Of a stretch of 10,644 bases of DNA, positions 1 to 6,704 are shown in pieces (within the stretch, counting starts at the first letter, position 1; every line of letters starts with the position of its first letter). The translations under genes and the position numbers were made by a program. The notes under the pieces are model-generated. The model searched no databases, had not been told where the DNA came from, and saw only the letters and a list, made by a program, of their open reading frames with translations. Source of the stretch: JBCCIM01 sp045106435 (lineage in GTDB: Bacteria; Bacteroidota; Rhodothermia; Rhodothermales; JAHQVL01); assembly GCA_045106435.1 (NCBI GenBank), contig JBGCEN010000351.1, positions 1-10,644 on the forward strand, in the 5' to 3' direction.

Positions 1-166
1 GGATCGCTATTTCAAAGCTGAGATTGAAGATATTCGTTTACTTGCGCATTGGTTGTATGTAAATCGGGATGCGAGTGAAAAGATTGATTGGCACAAAGAT
101 TTCGCGTTAACCGATATGCTCGATATAATATGGCAGCGTCTCTCAGAGCAAGTTGTTGACGCGTAA
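1..166 (+). CDS. C-terminal fragment of an unidentified protein
   Basis: An open frame enters from the left edge (codons in phase with position 2) and stops at TAA 164-166, giving 54 residues. The visible tail is charged and rich in aromatic residues (it starts DRYFKAEIEDIRLL and ends RLSEQVVDA). It looks like a genuine helical protein C-terminus rather than a chance frame. I do not recognise the family and assign no function. The gene is cut only by the window edge. The next 50 bases are A/T-rich and noncoding. Confidence 0.55.
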   Translation, partial: DRYFKAEIEDIRLLAHWLYVNRDASEKIDWHKDFALTDMLDIIWQRLSEQVVDA

Positions 167-220
167 AATCGATCCCTCGGATTCTTCCTCTCATTTATTT
201 AAAGAACCAAGTTGTGTGCT

Positions 221-255
221 ATAACCTGAAGACATTGCACTGAGTCTTCAGTTAT
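221..255. repeat. Imperfect hairpin downstream of the first gene
   Basis: CTGAAGAC (226-233) pairs with GTCTTCAG (244-251) around a 10-base loop. ATAA (221-224) extends the stem to TTAT (252-255) past one bulged C. No T-run follows on the plus strand, so this is a weak terminator candidate for the upstream gene. It may equally be the edge of the repeat zone that begins here, because CAGTTATCAG (249-258) is also the reverse complement of CTGATAACTG (289-298) in the heptamer array. Confidence 0.4.
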
Positions 256-290
256 CAGACATCAGTTTTCAGTGATAAAAAGTAAATTCT

Positions 291-325
291 GATAACTGAT
301 AACTGATAACTGATAACTGATAACT
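291..325. repeat. Heptamer tandem repeat (GATAACT)x5
   Basis: Five exact head-to-tail copies of GATAACT occupy 291-325. One further partial unit appears after the inserted element at 453-461 (TGATAACTG), which is best explained as target-site duplication. An inverted arm, CAGTTATCAG (249-258), lies 30 bases upstream. The array is a stop-rich noncoding microsatellite. Heptameric short tandem repeats are known from cyanobacterial genomes; calling this the same class is only an analogy. Its right edge abuts aquaporin coding sequence. Confidence 0.9.
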
Positions 326-326
326 G
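318..326. repeat. Left 9-bp target-site duplication of element copy 1
   Basis: TGATAACTG at 318-326 is repeated exactly at 453-461, immediately flanking the 126-bp element. The left copy is built from the heptamer array, so the insertion went into the array's last unit. The 9-bp length matches the duplication around the second element copy. Confidence 0.75.
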
Positions 327-452
327 TGTGATGTAACAATATGAGTGATAATTATACCTGAAAGTCACTCAAAACCCCTAAATATGTCAGCCTGAACGAA
401 GATTTTTGCTATGATAAGCGTAGTATTTTATCAATGAACTTGTCACATCGCG
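327..452 (+). mobile_element. Small non-autonomous inverted-repeat element (MITE-like), copy 1
   Basis: This 126-bp stretch is homologous to the reverse complement of 2909-3033. The first 27 bases match at 26 positions. An inner block GCTATGATAAGCGTAGTATT onward (408-434) matches with two differences. The ends correspond end to end. The left terminus is TGTGATGTAACA; the right terminus TGTCACATCGCG is its inverted repeat with three changes. A 9-bp direct repeat flanks it (318-326 and 453-461). It has no room for a transposase. Its central hairpin is eroded compared with copy 2 and only CAAAA/TTTTG remains, so this looks like the older or more decayed copy. The transposase family that mobilised it is unknown. 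Confidence 0.8.
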
Positions 453-461
453 TGATAACTG
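453..461. repeat. Right 9-bp target-site duplication of element copy 1
   Basis: TGATAACTG exactly repeats 318-326. The last codon-sized piece (CTG, 459-461) runs straight into aquaporin coding sequence. The TAA at 456-458 is in the aquaporin frame and closes that frame upstream. Confidence 0.75.
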
Positions 462-1011
462 GCTACCCTGGCGATTGGATCTGCACTCATGATCATGGTA
501 TACATGGGCGGCCATATATCCGGCGCGCATTATAATTCGGCGGTAAGTTTGGCTGCGTGGATGCGGGGAGCGCTCTCGTCAAAGGATGTTGCCCAGTATA
601 TGATTTCTCAGGTATTGGGAGCGATCGCAGCAAGTTTGGCTGTCAACGGCATCACGGGTTCAACAATTGCGCCGGCACCTGCTGCAGCCGCTGGCCCTGC
701 AATGGGTGTTGAAATCCTGTTTACCTTTGCATTGGCTCTTGTTGTATTACATGTAGCAACAGCAAAGACCACAGAAGGGAATTCGTATTTTGGCCTGGCC
801 ATTGGCTTTACCGTTGTGGTTGCTGCTTTTGCGGGAGGAGGTATATCCGGCGGAGCATTTAACCCGGCAGTAGGCATAGGGCCTGTTCTTATTGACGCAA
901 CAATAGGGAAGCGGGACCTTTGGAAATCTTTGGCTGTACCTAGTTGGTCCGCTGGTCGGAGGAGCTTTGGCTGCAATTGTATTCAAATTTCAGGAAAAGA
1001 CTGAGATCTGA
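459..1011 (+). pseudogene. Aquaporin / MIP-family channel, decayed remnant
   Basis: The MIP-family signature is clear: VYMGGHISGAHYN followed by SAVSLAAW (first half-helix) and SGGAFNPAVGIGPV (second NPA box). Three lesions are visible. (1) Coding similarity begins at LATLAIGSALM (459 onward), directly against the repeat zone, so the first transmembrane helix and native start are gone. The first ATG left is 489. (2) The first NPA box reads NSA (TCG at 537-539), one C-to-T change from NPA. (3) A 1-base gain around 929-931 (TTT before GGCTG) throws the frame. The unshifted frame ends at 1004 with an atypical tail, while the next frame reads WLYLVGPLVGGALAAIVF and stops at 1011, as expected for an aquaporin C-terminus. 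A functional water or glycerol channel is unlikely. A sequencing error could explain the frameshift but not the missing 5' end. Confidence 0.88.
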
Positions 1012-1049
1012 ATTGCGTCAAAATCACAGTTTTTTGTTTTAGCTATTTC

Positions 1050-1084
1050 AAAACCCCGGCGATTATTCGTAATCGAAGGGGTTT
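1050..1084. terminator. Strong hairpin with TTCG loop, probable terminator
   Basis: AAACCCC (1051-1057) pairs with GGGGTTT (1078-1084). After a GG/AA internal mismatch, CGATTA (1060-1065) pairs with TAATCG (1070-1075) around the tetraloop TTCG (1066-1069), a loop that is very stable in RNA. The pyrimidine-rich CTTCTTTCT follows. It sits just after the aquaporin remnant and just before the protease, and presumably ended the former channel gene's transcript. The flanking A-run (1048-1053) would let it work in the other direction too. Confidence 0.8.
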
Positions 1085-1103
1085 CTTCTTTCTATAAATA
1101 GAG

Positions 1104-2855
1104 ATGTTTTTTATCACCAAGATGAATGTGCTGAGAACCATGGGTAAAAATAGTGTTGCATCGTTTTGCCTTGCCATTTTCCTTTTAGCCGGCTGTTCGG
1201 CAAGTAAAGACCTGACCACGCCTGCCGAGGTACCGGCAAGCGCTCCAACGCCCGCAGCAACCGAGATGGCCGGCGAGGATGCTTCTTCGGTGATCGAAGA
1301 CGCTGAAACTGAAGCGTCAGAAGATATGCTCGACCATTGGATGCATCTTAACGGAGATGATGGCGCATATGTTGGCATTGGCACTGAACGGGCGTATCAA
1401 TCTGTTTTGGCAGACAAAGAGCCGCTCAAGAAAGTTGTTGTCGCTGTGATTGATTCTGGCGTTGACATCGAACATGAAGATATTTCTATTTGGAAAAATG
1501 ACGATGAAATAGCCGGCAATGGCGTTGACGACGACAAAAACGGGTATGTTGACGACGTCTATGGATGGAATTTTATTGGCGGACCTGATGGCGAGAATAT
1601 TTATTACGATACCTTCGAGCTGACGCGTGAATTTGCCCGGCTAAATCCCGTGTTTGAAGGCGTTGATTCAAATACGTTGTCTGAAGAGCAGCAGGACGAA
1701 TATGCGTACTTCCTGGAGATAAAAAACGACTACGAAGCGGAAGTTCAGAAGATGACGGAGATTTACAACAATATCAATGGTGCGGCCGGCATGTTTGATG
1801 CTGCCAATAGCATCATGGGGGATTTTCTGAAAAACGAAGCATTTACTGTAGATGATGTAAAGAAAACCGAATCTCCCCGAGAAGAGGTGCAGCAGGCAAA
1901 GTCGATCATTTTATACTTTGATGAACTGGGACTTGATCAGGCACAATTGCTTGAGGAAAGAGAGACCTTTGAAGGGTATTTGCAGAAAGGACTCAATACA
2001 GATTTTGACCCGAGGGGGATCGTTGGAGATAACTATTCAGACCTCACGGAGAAATTCTACGGAAACAACAATGTTACCGGACCAGATTCTTTCCATGGCA
2101 CGCACGTCGCCGGTATCATTGGGGCGAAACGAGGTAATGCGCTAGGCATTGATGGCGTTGCAAACTCTGTCGAAATCATGGCCGTGCGAGCGGTGCCAAA
2201 AGGAGATGAAAGAGATAAAGACATCGCCAATGCTATTCGTTATGCGGTAGATAACGGCGCGGACATCATCAATATGAGCTTTGGCAAAAGTGTGTCTCCG
2301 CAAAAAGCCGTTGTAGATGAGGCCATACAATATGCAGAGTCAAACAACGTGTTAATGATTCATGCCGCTGGCAATGATGGTGAAAACACCGATGAAGAAG
2401 GGAATTTCCCAACCGCCCATTTACTCGAAAACAATGGCAAAGTGAGCACATGGATCGAAGTGGGTGCTTCTTCCTGGGAAGGGCCGCAAAATCTTGCAGC
2501 TTCTTTTTCGAATTTTGGTAAAATGAATGTGGACGTGTTTGCGCCGGGCGTTGATATCTTTTCAACGATTCCTGGCAATAAATACAAACATTCAGACGGT
2601 ACGAGTATGGCTTCACCTGTGGTCGCCGGCCTTGCTGCTTTGATTATGGCTTATTACCCGCAGTTCTCTGCCGCCGAAATCAAAGAGATCCTGCTAAATT
2701 CAGCAGCGTCCTATGCAGAGCAAATGGTAACCCAACCAGGCACCGAAGCAACGATGATTCCCTTTGGTGCACTCTCTCGCACTGGCAGCATCGTCAATGC
2801 CTATCAGGCCCTCAAGCTGGCCGAAGAGAAAGCAAAAGCGGGGGATATGGAGTAG
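1104..2855 (+). CDS. Subtilisin-like S8 serine protease, predicted lipoprotein
   Basis: This is a secreted or envelope-anchored endopeptidase of family S8. From the ATG at 1104 it has 583 residues. ATGs at 1122 and 1140 are also possible starts; none has a convincing Shine-Dalgarno site, and a TATAAA at 1092-1097 would favour the later ones. The N-terminus has a hydrophobic stretch ending in the lipobox LLAGC, so Cys31 is the expected lipidated residue, followed by an Ala/Pro/Glu-rich linker. The triad is complete: Asp117 in AVIDSGVD, His331 in FHGTHVAGIIG and Ser501 in GTSMASPVVAG. The oxyanion-hole Asn is at 424 in HAAGNDG. An acidic NGVDDDKNGYVDD loop suggests calcium binding. About 210 residues separate Asp and His, far more than in classical subtilisin, because of a largely helical insertion (roughly residues 160-310). 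No separate prodomain is obvious. It appears monocistronic. Its substrate cannot be inferred. Confidence 0.95.
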   Translation: MFFITKMNVLRTMGKNSVASFCLAIFLLAGCSASKDLTTPAEVPASAPTPAATEMAGEDASSVIEDAETEASEDMLDHWMHLNGDDGAYVGIGTERAYQSVLADKEPLKKVVVAVIDSGVDIEHEDISIWKNDDEIAGNGVDDDKNGYVDDVYGWNFIGGPDGENIYYDTFELTREFARLNPVFEGVDSNTLSEEQQDEYAYFLEIKNDYEAEVQKMTEIYNNINGAAGMFDAANSIMGDFLKNEAFTVDDVKKTESPREEVQQAKSIILYFDELGLDQAQLLEERETFEGYLQKGLNTDFDPRGIVGDNYSDLTEKFYGNNNVTGPDSFHGTHVAGIIGAKRGNALGIDGVANSVEIMAVRAVPKGDERDKDIANAIRYAVDNGADIINMSFGKSVSPQKAVVDEAIQYAESNNVLMIHAAGNDGENTDEEGNFPTAHLLENNGKVSTWIEVGASSWEGPQNLAASFSNFGKMNVDVFAPGVDIFSTIPGNKYKHSDGTSMASPVVAGLAALIMAYYPQFSAAEIKEILLNSAASYAEQMVTQPGTEATMIPFGALSRTGSIVNAYQALKLAEEKAKAGDME

Positions 2856-2899
2856 ATTTGAAGGCAAATACAGGTTTTCGTGATTGATTTGCACTTTAT

Positions 2900-2908
2900 G
2901 GCTTACGC
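2900..2908. repeat. Left 9-bp target-site duplication of element copy 2
   Basis: GGCTTACGC is repeated exactly at 3034-3042, directly outside the inverted repeats. A tenth base (T) matches too, but the left T is the first base of the terminal repeat. Confidence 0.88.
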
Positions 2909-3033
2909 TGTGATGTAACAGATTTTTTGATAAAATACCACGCTTACCATAGCAAAACGCCCAATCATGTCATCCTGATCGGGCGTTTTGAGCTAGTTAC
3001 GATAAAAATTATCAATCATATTGTTACATCACA
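2909..3033 (-). mobile_element. Small non-autonomous inverted-repeat element (MITE-like), copy 2
   Basis: This 125-bp element is bounded by perfect 12-bp terminal inverted repeats, TGTGATGTAACA (2909-2920) and TGTTACATCACA (3022-3033). Perfect 9-bp direct repeats flank it. Both ends also share TTGATAA at the same distance inside the terminus. A 10-bp hairpin is centred on the same midpoint as the outer repeats (about 2971), so the whole element is an imperfect palindrome. Relative to copy 1 (327-452) it is inverted. It encodes no protein of credible length. It lies between the convergent protease and RDD genes, where insertion is least harmful. Mobilisation in trans by an unseen transposase is inferred. 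Confidence 0.9.
2953..2990. terminator. Hairpin inside element copy 2, likely bidirectional terminator
   Basis: CAAAACGCCC (2953-2962) pairs with GGGCGTTTTG (2981-2990). ATCA (2964-2967) and TGAT (2976-2979) extend the stem across a mismatch. The GC core with flanking A and T tracts suits termination in both directions. No other terminator was seen for the protease (stop at 2855) or the convergent RDD gene (stop at 3220), so the element may supply this function. Confidence 0.65.
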
Positions 3034-3042
3034 GGCTTACGC
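3034..3042. repeat. Right 9-bp target-site duplication of element copy 2
   Basis: GGCTTACGC matches 2900-2908 exactly and directly follows the right terminal inverted repeat. Confidence 0.88.
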
Positions 3043-3081
3043 TCTTGATACGAGTTATCTGACTTATGAGGGGGAAAGACG

Positions 3082-3106
3082 GGAGAATGGTAAAATAGGA
3101 GAATGG
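3082..3106. repeat. Short direct repeat GGAGAATGG x2
   Basis: GGAGAATGG occurs at 3082-3090 and 3098-3106 with a 16-base period, in the noncoding gap between element copy 2 and the RDD gene. The rest of that gap (3043-3219) shows no gene and no clear structure. Two copies of nine bases may be chance or the remnant of a microsatellite. Confidence 0.4.
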
Positions 3107-3219
3107 AAATGATGCTCCTCGCGTCATACCTTCCACGCGTCAGATACACGAGTTGCTTGAAAGCACGATGATCAGATTTTACTTGCGAACAGCGCTATTG
3201 CAGCCCCTTTGGCGCCAAC

Positions 3220-3927
3220 CTATCTTCTCAGGAAATTGTAATCCTGTATCACTGCGTGTAGAAAACTTTTGGGTGGTAATTCAGATGTGGTGTTCATTTT
3301 AAGGAGTAAACTGGCCTTCATCTTTTCGGCAACGGCAGTTAATCCGGGGTTGGTTTTTTCACGGATCAACGTGTCAAGTACTTCCTTGGCGAGCGAAATT
3401 TCTTTGTCGGTTAGCACCTCCGTTTCCTGAAAGGTAAGGATGTAGTCGTCCTGAAGGGCTGAGTAAAGGGTATCTTTTAAACCAACTTTTTCTGCTTTTT
3501 TTACAACAGCAGTGCCGGCTGCCATGTCGCCAAGTCTTTGCCCGTTACCGCGCATAAAAACGGTAATCAACGCGATAAGGCCCATGCTCAGGTCAATTTC
3601 TACCAGTCTGAACAGCCATCGAATGATGTAATCTCCAAACCTTGGTTCAGTACCATCTATTCTGGTAACAACAATGCCCCTGACTTTTTTTCCAAGGGTT
3701 TGACCGTTCATCATGGTTTCCGAGATGAGAAAGTATAAAAGGTAGGGCACTGAAATGATTATTGAACTGGCAGTAGAAATGGAATCCCCGACGATCAAAA
3801 ATGCTGTGATGAGGTATGCAAACAGAATAAACAGATCTACAATTGCAGCTACCGTCCGATCACCAATGCCGGCGGCTTCATAATCGATTAATACATTTTG
3901 TGCGGTTTTTATTCTAACCTGATCCAT
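3220..3927 (-). CDS. RDD family membrane protein
   Basis: The protein has 235 residues with the RDD pattern in its first two thirds. Arg24 and Asp31 lie in GDRTVAAIVD at the start of the first helix. TLGKKVRGI (about 77-85) follows the second helix, Arg103 and Arg107 lie before the third, and QRLGDMAAGTAVV (about 130-142) closes the domain. Predicted helices lie at about 25-48, 51-70 and 110-126. A soluble helical tail of about 90 residues follows. RDD proteins are integral membrane proteins, some linked to ion transport; the role here is unknown. It is divergent from the SpoIIM-like gene across 84 bp and belongs by context to the MoxR cluster. The start at 3927 is the only early ATG that keeps the whole domain. 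No good ribosome-binding site is visible. Confidence 0.92.
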   Translation of the reverse strand: MDQVRIKTAQNVLIDYEAAGIGDRTVAAIVDLFILFAYLITAFLIVGDSISTASSIIISVPYLLYFLISETMMNGQTLGKKVRGIVVTRIDGTEPRFGDYIIRWLFRLVEIDLSMGLIALITVFMRGNGQRLGDMAAGTAVVKKAEKVGLKDTLYSALQDDYILTFQETEVLTDKEISLAKEVLDTLIREKTNPGLTAVAEKMKASLLLKMNTTSELPPKSFLHAVIQDYNFLRR

Positions 3928-4011
3928 AACTTCTAGCTACCTTCGTCATCTAATCTCGTCTCGCGTAAATAACCGAGAGTAAAAAAGCCAATATTAAAAG
4001 CGTTTATCCAA
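3928..4011. promoter_or_regulatory. Divergent promoter region of the RDD gene and MoxR operon
   Basis: This 84-bp gap lies between two outward-facing starts, so promoters for both units are expected here. The right half is A/T-rich (AAAAAAGCCAATATTAAAAG, 3980-3999). I could not place -7/-33 boxes with confidence and saw no clear operator palindrome. Confidence 0.45.
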
Positions 4012-4980
4012 ATGCGAGAAATAACCTTTTTGCATCAGAATGCTAAAAGATGGGAGCGATTTGAGGCTGCCATGAAAAAAAAGTCTCAGTACGATTCTGA
4101 TGAACTGGCTGCTATGTTTACGCAAGTGCTGGATGACCTTTCCTACGCTAAAACATTTTACCCGGACTCAAAAACAACCGTTTATCTACAAGGACTGGCC
4201 GCACAAGCGCATCAGCGTATTTACAAAAACAAACAAGAAGAAAAAGGACGGATTCTTCATTTCTGGAAAGAAGAACTCCCCCGTGTTGTTCGGTCTGCGC
4301 ACAAAGAACTGTTTGTGGCGCTCGTTATTTTCCTCGTAGCCATTTCATTGGGGGCCGTGTCATCAAAATATGATGCTGGCTTTGTACGACTCATTCTTGG
4401 GGATACGTATGTAAATCAAACCCTTGAAAACATCAAAAAAGACGACCCCATGGCTGTGTATAAAAGTATGCAGCAGTGGGATATGTTTCTCGCGATCACG
4501 GTAAATAATATTCGCGTTTCATTCTTTGCATTCTCGCTGGGTATCTTTTTCTCTTTTGGTACAGGCTACGTTTTGTTTTCGAATGGCGTTATGGTTGGGG
4601 CTTTCCAGTATATGTTCTACGAAAAAGGATTGCTTTGGGACGCACTTCTGACCATATACATCCATGGGGCCCTTGAACTGTCAGCCATTGTTATCGCCGG
4701 CGGCGCCGGCATTGTGATGGGCAATAGCTTTCTTTTCCCCGGAACGTACAGCCGGCTCGAGTCATTCATTCGTGGCGCACGCAGGGGGGCTAAGATAATC
4801 GTTGGGCTCATCCCCATATTCATAACCGCTGGCTTTCTCGAAGCTTTTGTAACACGTCATACAGACATGCCGCTTTGGCTCAGTCTGTTTATCATATTCA
4901 GTTCTTTTGGTCTGATTGTCTGGTATTTTATCATTTATCCCATCCGTAAAAAGCAGGAAGTCGTTTATGTCAACAAATGA
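4012..4980 (+). CDS. SpoIIM-like (DUF95) integral membrane protein
   Basis: This 322-residue protein resembles the stage II sporulation protein M family. A cytoplasmic N-terminal region of about 95 residues (helical, basic) precedes membrane segments at about 99-118, 158-190, 223-240, 263-282 and 289-310. The family-typical motif HGALELSAIVIAGGAGI begins at His218, with Glu222 inside it. In Bacillus, SpoIIM acts with SpoIID and SpoIIP in peptidoglycan remodelling during engulfment. Nothing here suggests sporulation, and homologues in MoxR clusters of Gram-negatives are a separate, uncharacterised use of the fold. It is the first gene of the operon. The next gene starts 14 bases inside it. The start ATG at 4012 lacks a clear Shine-Dalgarno site. 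Confidence 0.9.
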   Translation: MREITFLHQNAKRWERFEAAMKKKSQYDSDELAAMFTQVLDDLSYAKTFYPDSKTTVYLQGLAAQAHQRIYKNKQEEKGRILHFWKEELPRVVRSAHKELFVALVIFLVAISLGAVSSKYDAGFVRLILGDTYVNQTLENIKKDDPMAVYKSMQQWDMFLAITVNNIRVSFFAFSLGIFFSFGTGYVLFSNGVMVGAFQYMFYEKGLLWDALLTIYIHGALELSAIVIAGGAGIVMGNSFLFPGTYSRLESFIRGARRGAKIIVGLIPIFITAGFLEAFVTRHTDMPLWLSLFIIFSSFGLIVWYFIIYPIRKKQEVVYVNK

Positions 4981-5932
4981 ATATGTTGATTTCCGTAAGG
5001 TGAGAGATTTTGGCGACGTGATAAACGTGACCTTCGCCTTTTTACGTCAAAACTTTATCCCGTTGGGTAAGTGCCTCTTATACATTGTGGGCCCGGTAGC
5101 CTTGCTTGGTGGCATTAGCAGCATAGGGTATTGGGACCAGTTGTCGTTGACCGCAACAGAAGGCGAATCGCTTTCCAGTGATTTTCAGGCCGGCTTGTTT
5201 GGCATCTCCTACCTCATGTTTTTACTGCTAAGCATGCTTTCAACGGTGCTGGCAATCACAATCGTCAACGCCTACATGCAACGCTACCAGGAAAAGGGAG
5301 GAGGAAGCATTGAATTGGATGAAGTATGGGAGCATACCAAAAAGCAGATTGGTATGATGATCGGTACGTCAATCTTTTCGTTTGTGCTGTATTTCGGCAG
5401 TTTTCTGATTATCCTTTTGCCGATGTCGATTGCCCTTTTTAACACTTCAACTGCTGCCAGCATCGTTGCCGGAATACTTGTGTTTTTTGCCTTTATTATC
5501 TGGTTTATTGCACTCTTTTATTCCATTGCAGTTATTTCAATGTTATTTCCTATCCGTTTTCATGAGAAGCTCGGACTCATTGATACCTTTAACAGAAGCC
5601 GGTATTTAATACAGCAAAACTTTGGGAATACATTTGCTGTGCTCATGGTGTCGGGGATTCTGATGATGATTCTGGGGCTGTTTTTTAATGCGCCTAACTA
5701 TATGCTCGCCTTTATGGGAGGACTACATGCTTTTGGTGAAAGTGATGGTTCGATGTTTAGGTACATCCTCATTGCATTGAGTATTTTGGGCACATTGGGG
5801 AGCAGTTTGCTTTATGCGTTACCGGCTACGGCAGCCACAATGCAATACTTTAGTCTTGTTGAGAAAAAAGAAAAAACCGGACTGATGGGCCGCATTGATG
5901 AATTGAATGAAGGGCACAATGATTTATTTTAG
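4967..5932 (+). CDS. Six-helix membrane protein of unknown function
   Basis: The protein has 321 residues from the ATG at 4967. This start is preferred over 4916 because AGGAAG (4954-4959) lies seven bases upstream and because it limits overlap with the SpoIIM-like gene to 14 bases. A polar N-terminus (MSTNEYVDFRKVRDFGDV) is followed by hydrophobic segments at about 27-50, 77-104, 130-158, 163-195, 221-240 and 266-295, and a charged tail ending in NDLF. No catalytic motif is visible. A protein of this shape regularly occupies this position in Bacteroidota MoxR clusters, so a scaffold or partner role for the envelope complex is inferred from context only. It overlaps the next gene by 14 bases from the preferred start at 5919. 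Confidence 0.85.
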   Translation: MSTNEYVDFRKVRDFGDVINVTFAFLRQNFIPLGKCLLYIVGPVALLGGISSIGYWDQLSLTATEGESLSSDFQAGLFGISYLMFLLLSMLSTVLAITIVNAYMQRYQEKGGGSIELDEVWEHTKKQIGMMIGTSIFSFVLYFGSFLIILLPMSIALFNTSTAASIVAGILVFFAFIIWFIALFYSIAVISMLFPIRFHEKLGLIDTFNRSRYLIQQNFGNTFAVLMVSGILMMILGLFFNAPNYMLAFMGGLHAFGESDGSMFRYILIALSILGTLGSSLLYALPATAATMQYFSLVEKKEKTGLMGRIDELNEGHNDLF

Positions 5933-6704
5933 CCGGCCTTTCTTTTGTCTGGTAATCCTGCTGATACTTTGGTGTAAGCCGGCTAACGCGATCTCAACTA
6001 AACATGGGATAGCCGGGCAAAGCAGTGCTCTACTTCAAGATGCAACGGTGCCCTTACGCACAACAGCCATTGATTCCACTGAAGTTGTCGTTAGAACGCC
6101 GCCGCCCGGAATCCTTGAAGCGTATCTGGAAAATCCAGACTATAATTATGCAACAGGAAAAAACGATGTGCTGGGCTGGTGGGATCAGTTGAAGACCTGG
6201 CTTTTTGAGCGGCTTTCAAATGTGTTTGACGATAATGGACAGAGTGATATTTGGGAATTCGTATTCTACGCTATAGCACTCGCTATTTTTGGTTATGCAC
6301 TTCTAGGCTTTCTTAAAATGGACGTAGGAAGCTTGTTTAGCGCAAAGAAAAGAAGTACAAGGGGCGTTTTTACAGAGACACAGGAAGACTTGCGTGAGAA
6401 AAACTTTTTGTCATTGGCTGAAGGTGCGCTTCAACAAAACGATCTACGGTTAACCATACGCATGTATTACATGCACGTCTTGAAGATTTTGGATGAAAGA
6501 GAAGTCATTCTCTGGTCGCCACGCAAAACCAATCAAGATTATCTGAGAGAATGCCGGCTACGCGAAATTATGCCGGCCTTTGCGCGGCTTATCTATCTTT
6601 TTGATCACTCATGGTATGGAGATTTTCCCGTTGATCTCCCGCTGGTAGAAGAGGCTAGAATGCTCACCTTGAGTCTGATTGAAGAACCAGAGAGGGTGTC
6701 GTGA
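5919..6704 (+). CDS. DUF4129 domain protein, exported N-terminus with one later helix
   Basis: The protein has 261 residues. I prefer the ATG at 5919 to the upstream one at 5907 because AAGGG (5909-5913) sits at good distance and the signal peptide then begins MIYFSRPFFCLVILL and ends near PANA (cleavage after about residue 24). A periplasmic region of about 85 residues follows, then one membrane helix at about 111-132. The C-terminal cytoplasmic part has the DUF4129 pattern: RLTIRMYYMHVLKILDER, then TNQDYLREC, then a region with WYGDFP. DUF4129 proteins are frequent partners of MoxR/DUF58 clusters and of transglutaminase-like proteins; their biochemical role is unknown. The next gene begins on a 4-base overlap (GTGA at 6701-6704), which points to translational coupling. 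Confidence 0.88.
   Translation: MIYFSRPFFCLVILLILWCKPANAISTKHGIAGQSSALLQDATVPLRTTAIDSTEVVVRTPPPGILEAYLENPDYNYATGKNDVLGWWDQLKTWLFERLSNVFDDNGQSDIWEFVFYAIALAIFGYALLGFLKMDVGSLFSAKKRSTRGVFTETQEDLREKNFLSLAEGALQQNDLRLTIRMYYMHVLKILDEREVILWSPRKTNQDYLRECRLREIMPAFARLIYLFDHSWYGDFPVDLPLVEEARMLTLSLIEEPERVS

Noticed and set aside
327..338. TGTGATGTAACA as a transcription factor operator (TGT-N6-ACA pattern, Crp/Fnr-like), seen at 327, 2909 and inverted at 3022
   Set aside because: The three occurrences are the termini of a transposable element with target duplications, which explains their positions better than regulation.
221..461. CRISPR array
   Set aside because: The repeats are 7 bp and contiguous, with no spacers and no cas genes nearby.
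608..976. Minus-strand 122-residue open frame in the aquaporin remnant
   Set aside because: It mirrors the GC-rich channel coding sequence, with no start signal or recognisable domain.
489..1004. Intact 171-residue aquaporin starting at ATG 489
   Set aside because: It lacks the first helix, and its last ~20 residues are out of family frame, whereas the next frame gives a typical aquaporin C-terminus.
2927..3112. Small plus-strand open frame of 61 codons over element copy 2
   Set aside because: It runs across the inverted-repeat element and its target duplication into unrelated noncoding DNA, so it cannot be a conserved gene.
4012..4980. Evidence for an endospore-forming host from the SpoIIM-like gene
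   Set aside because: SpoIIM-like DUF95 proteins are widespread in MoxR clusters of non-sporulating bacteria, and no other sporulation gene is present.
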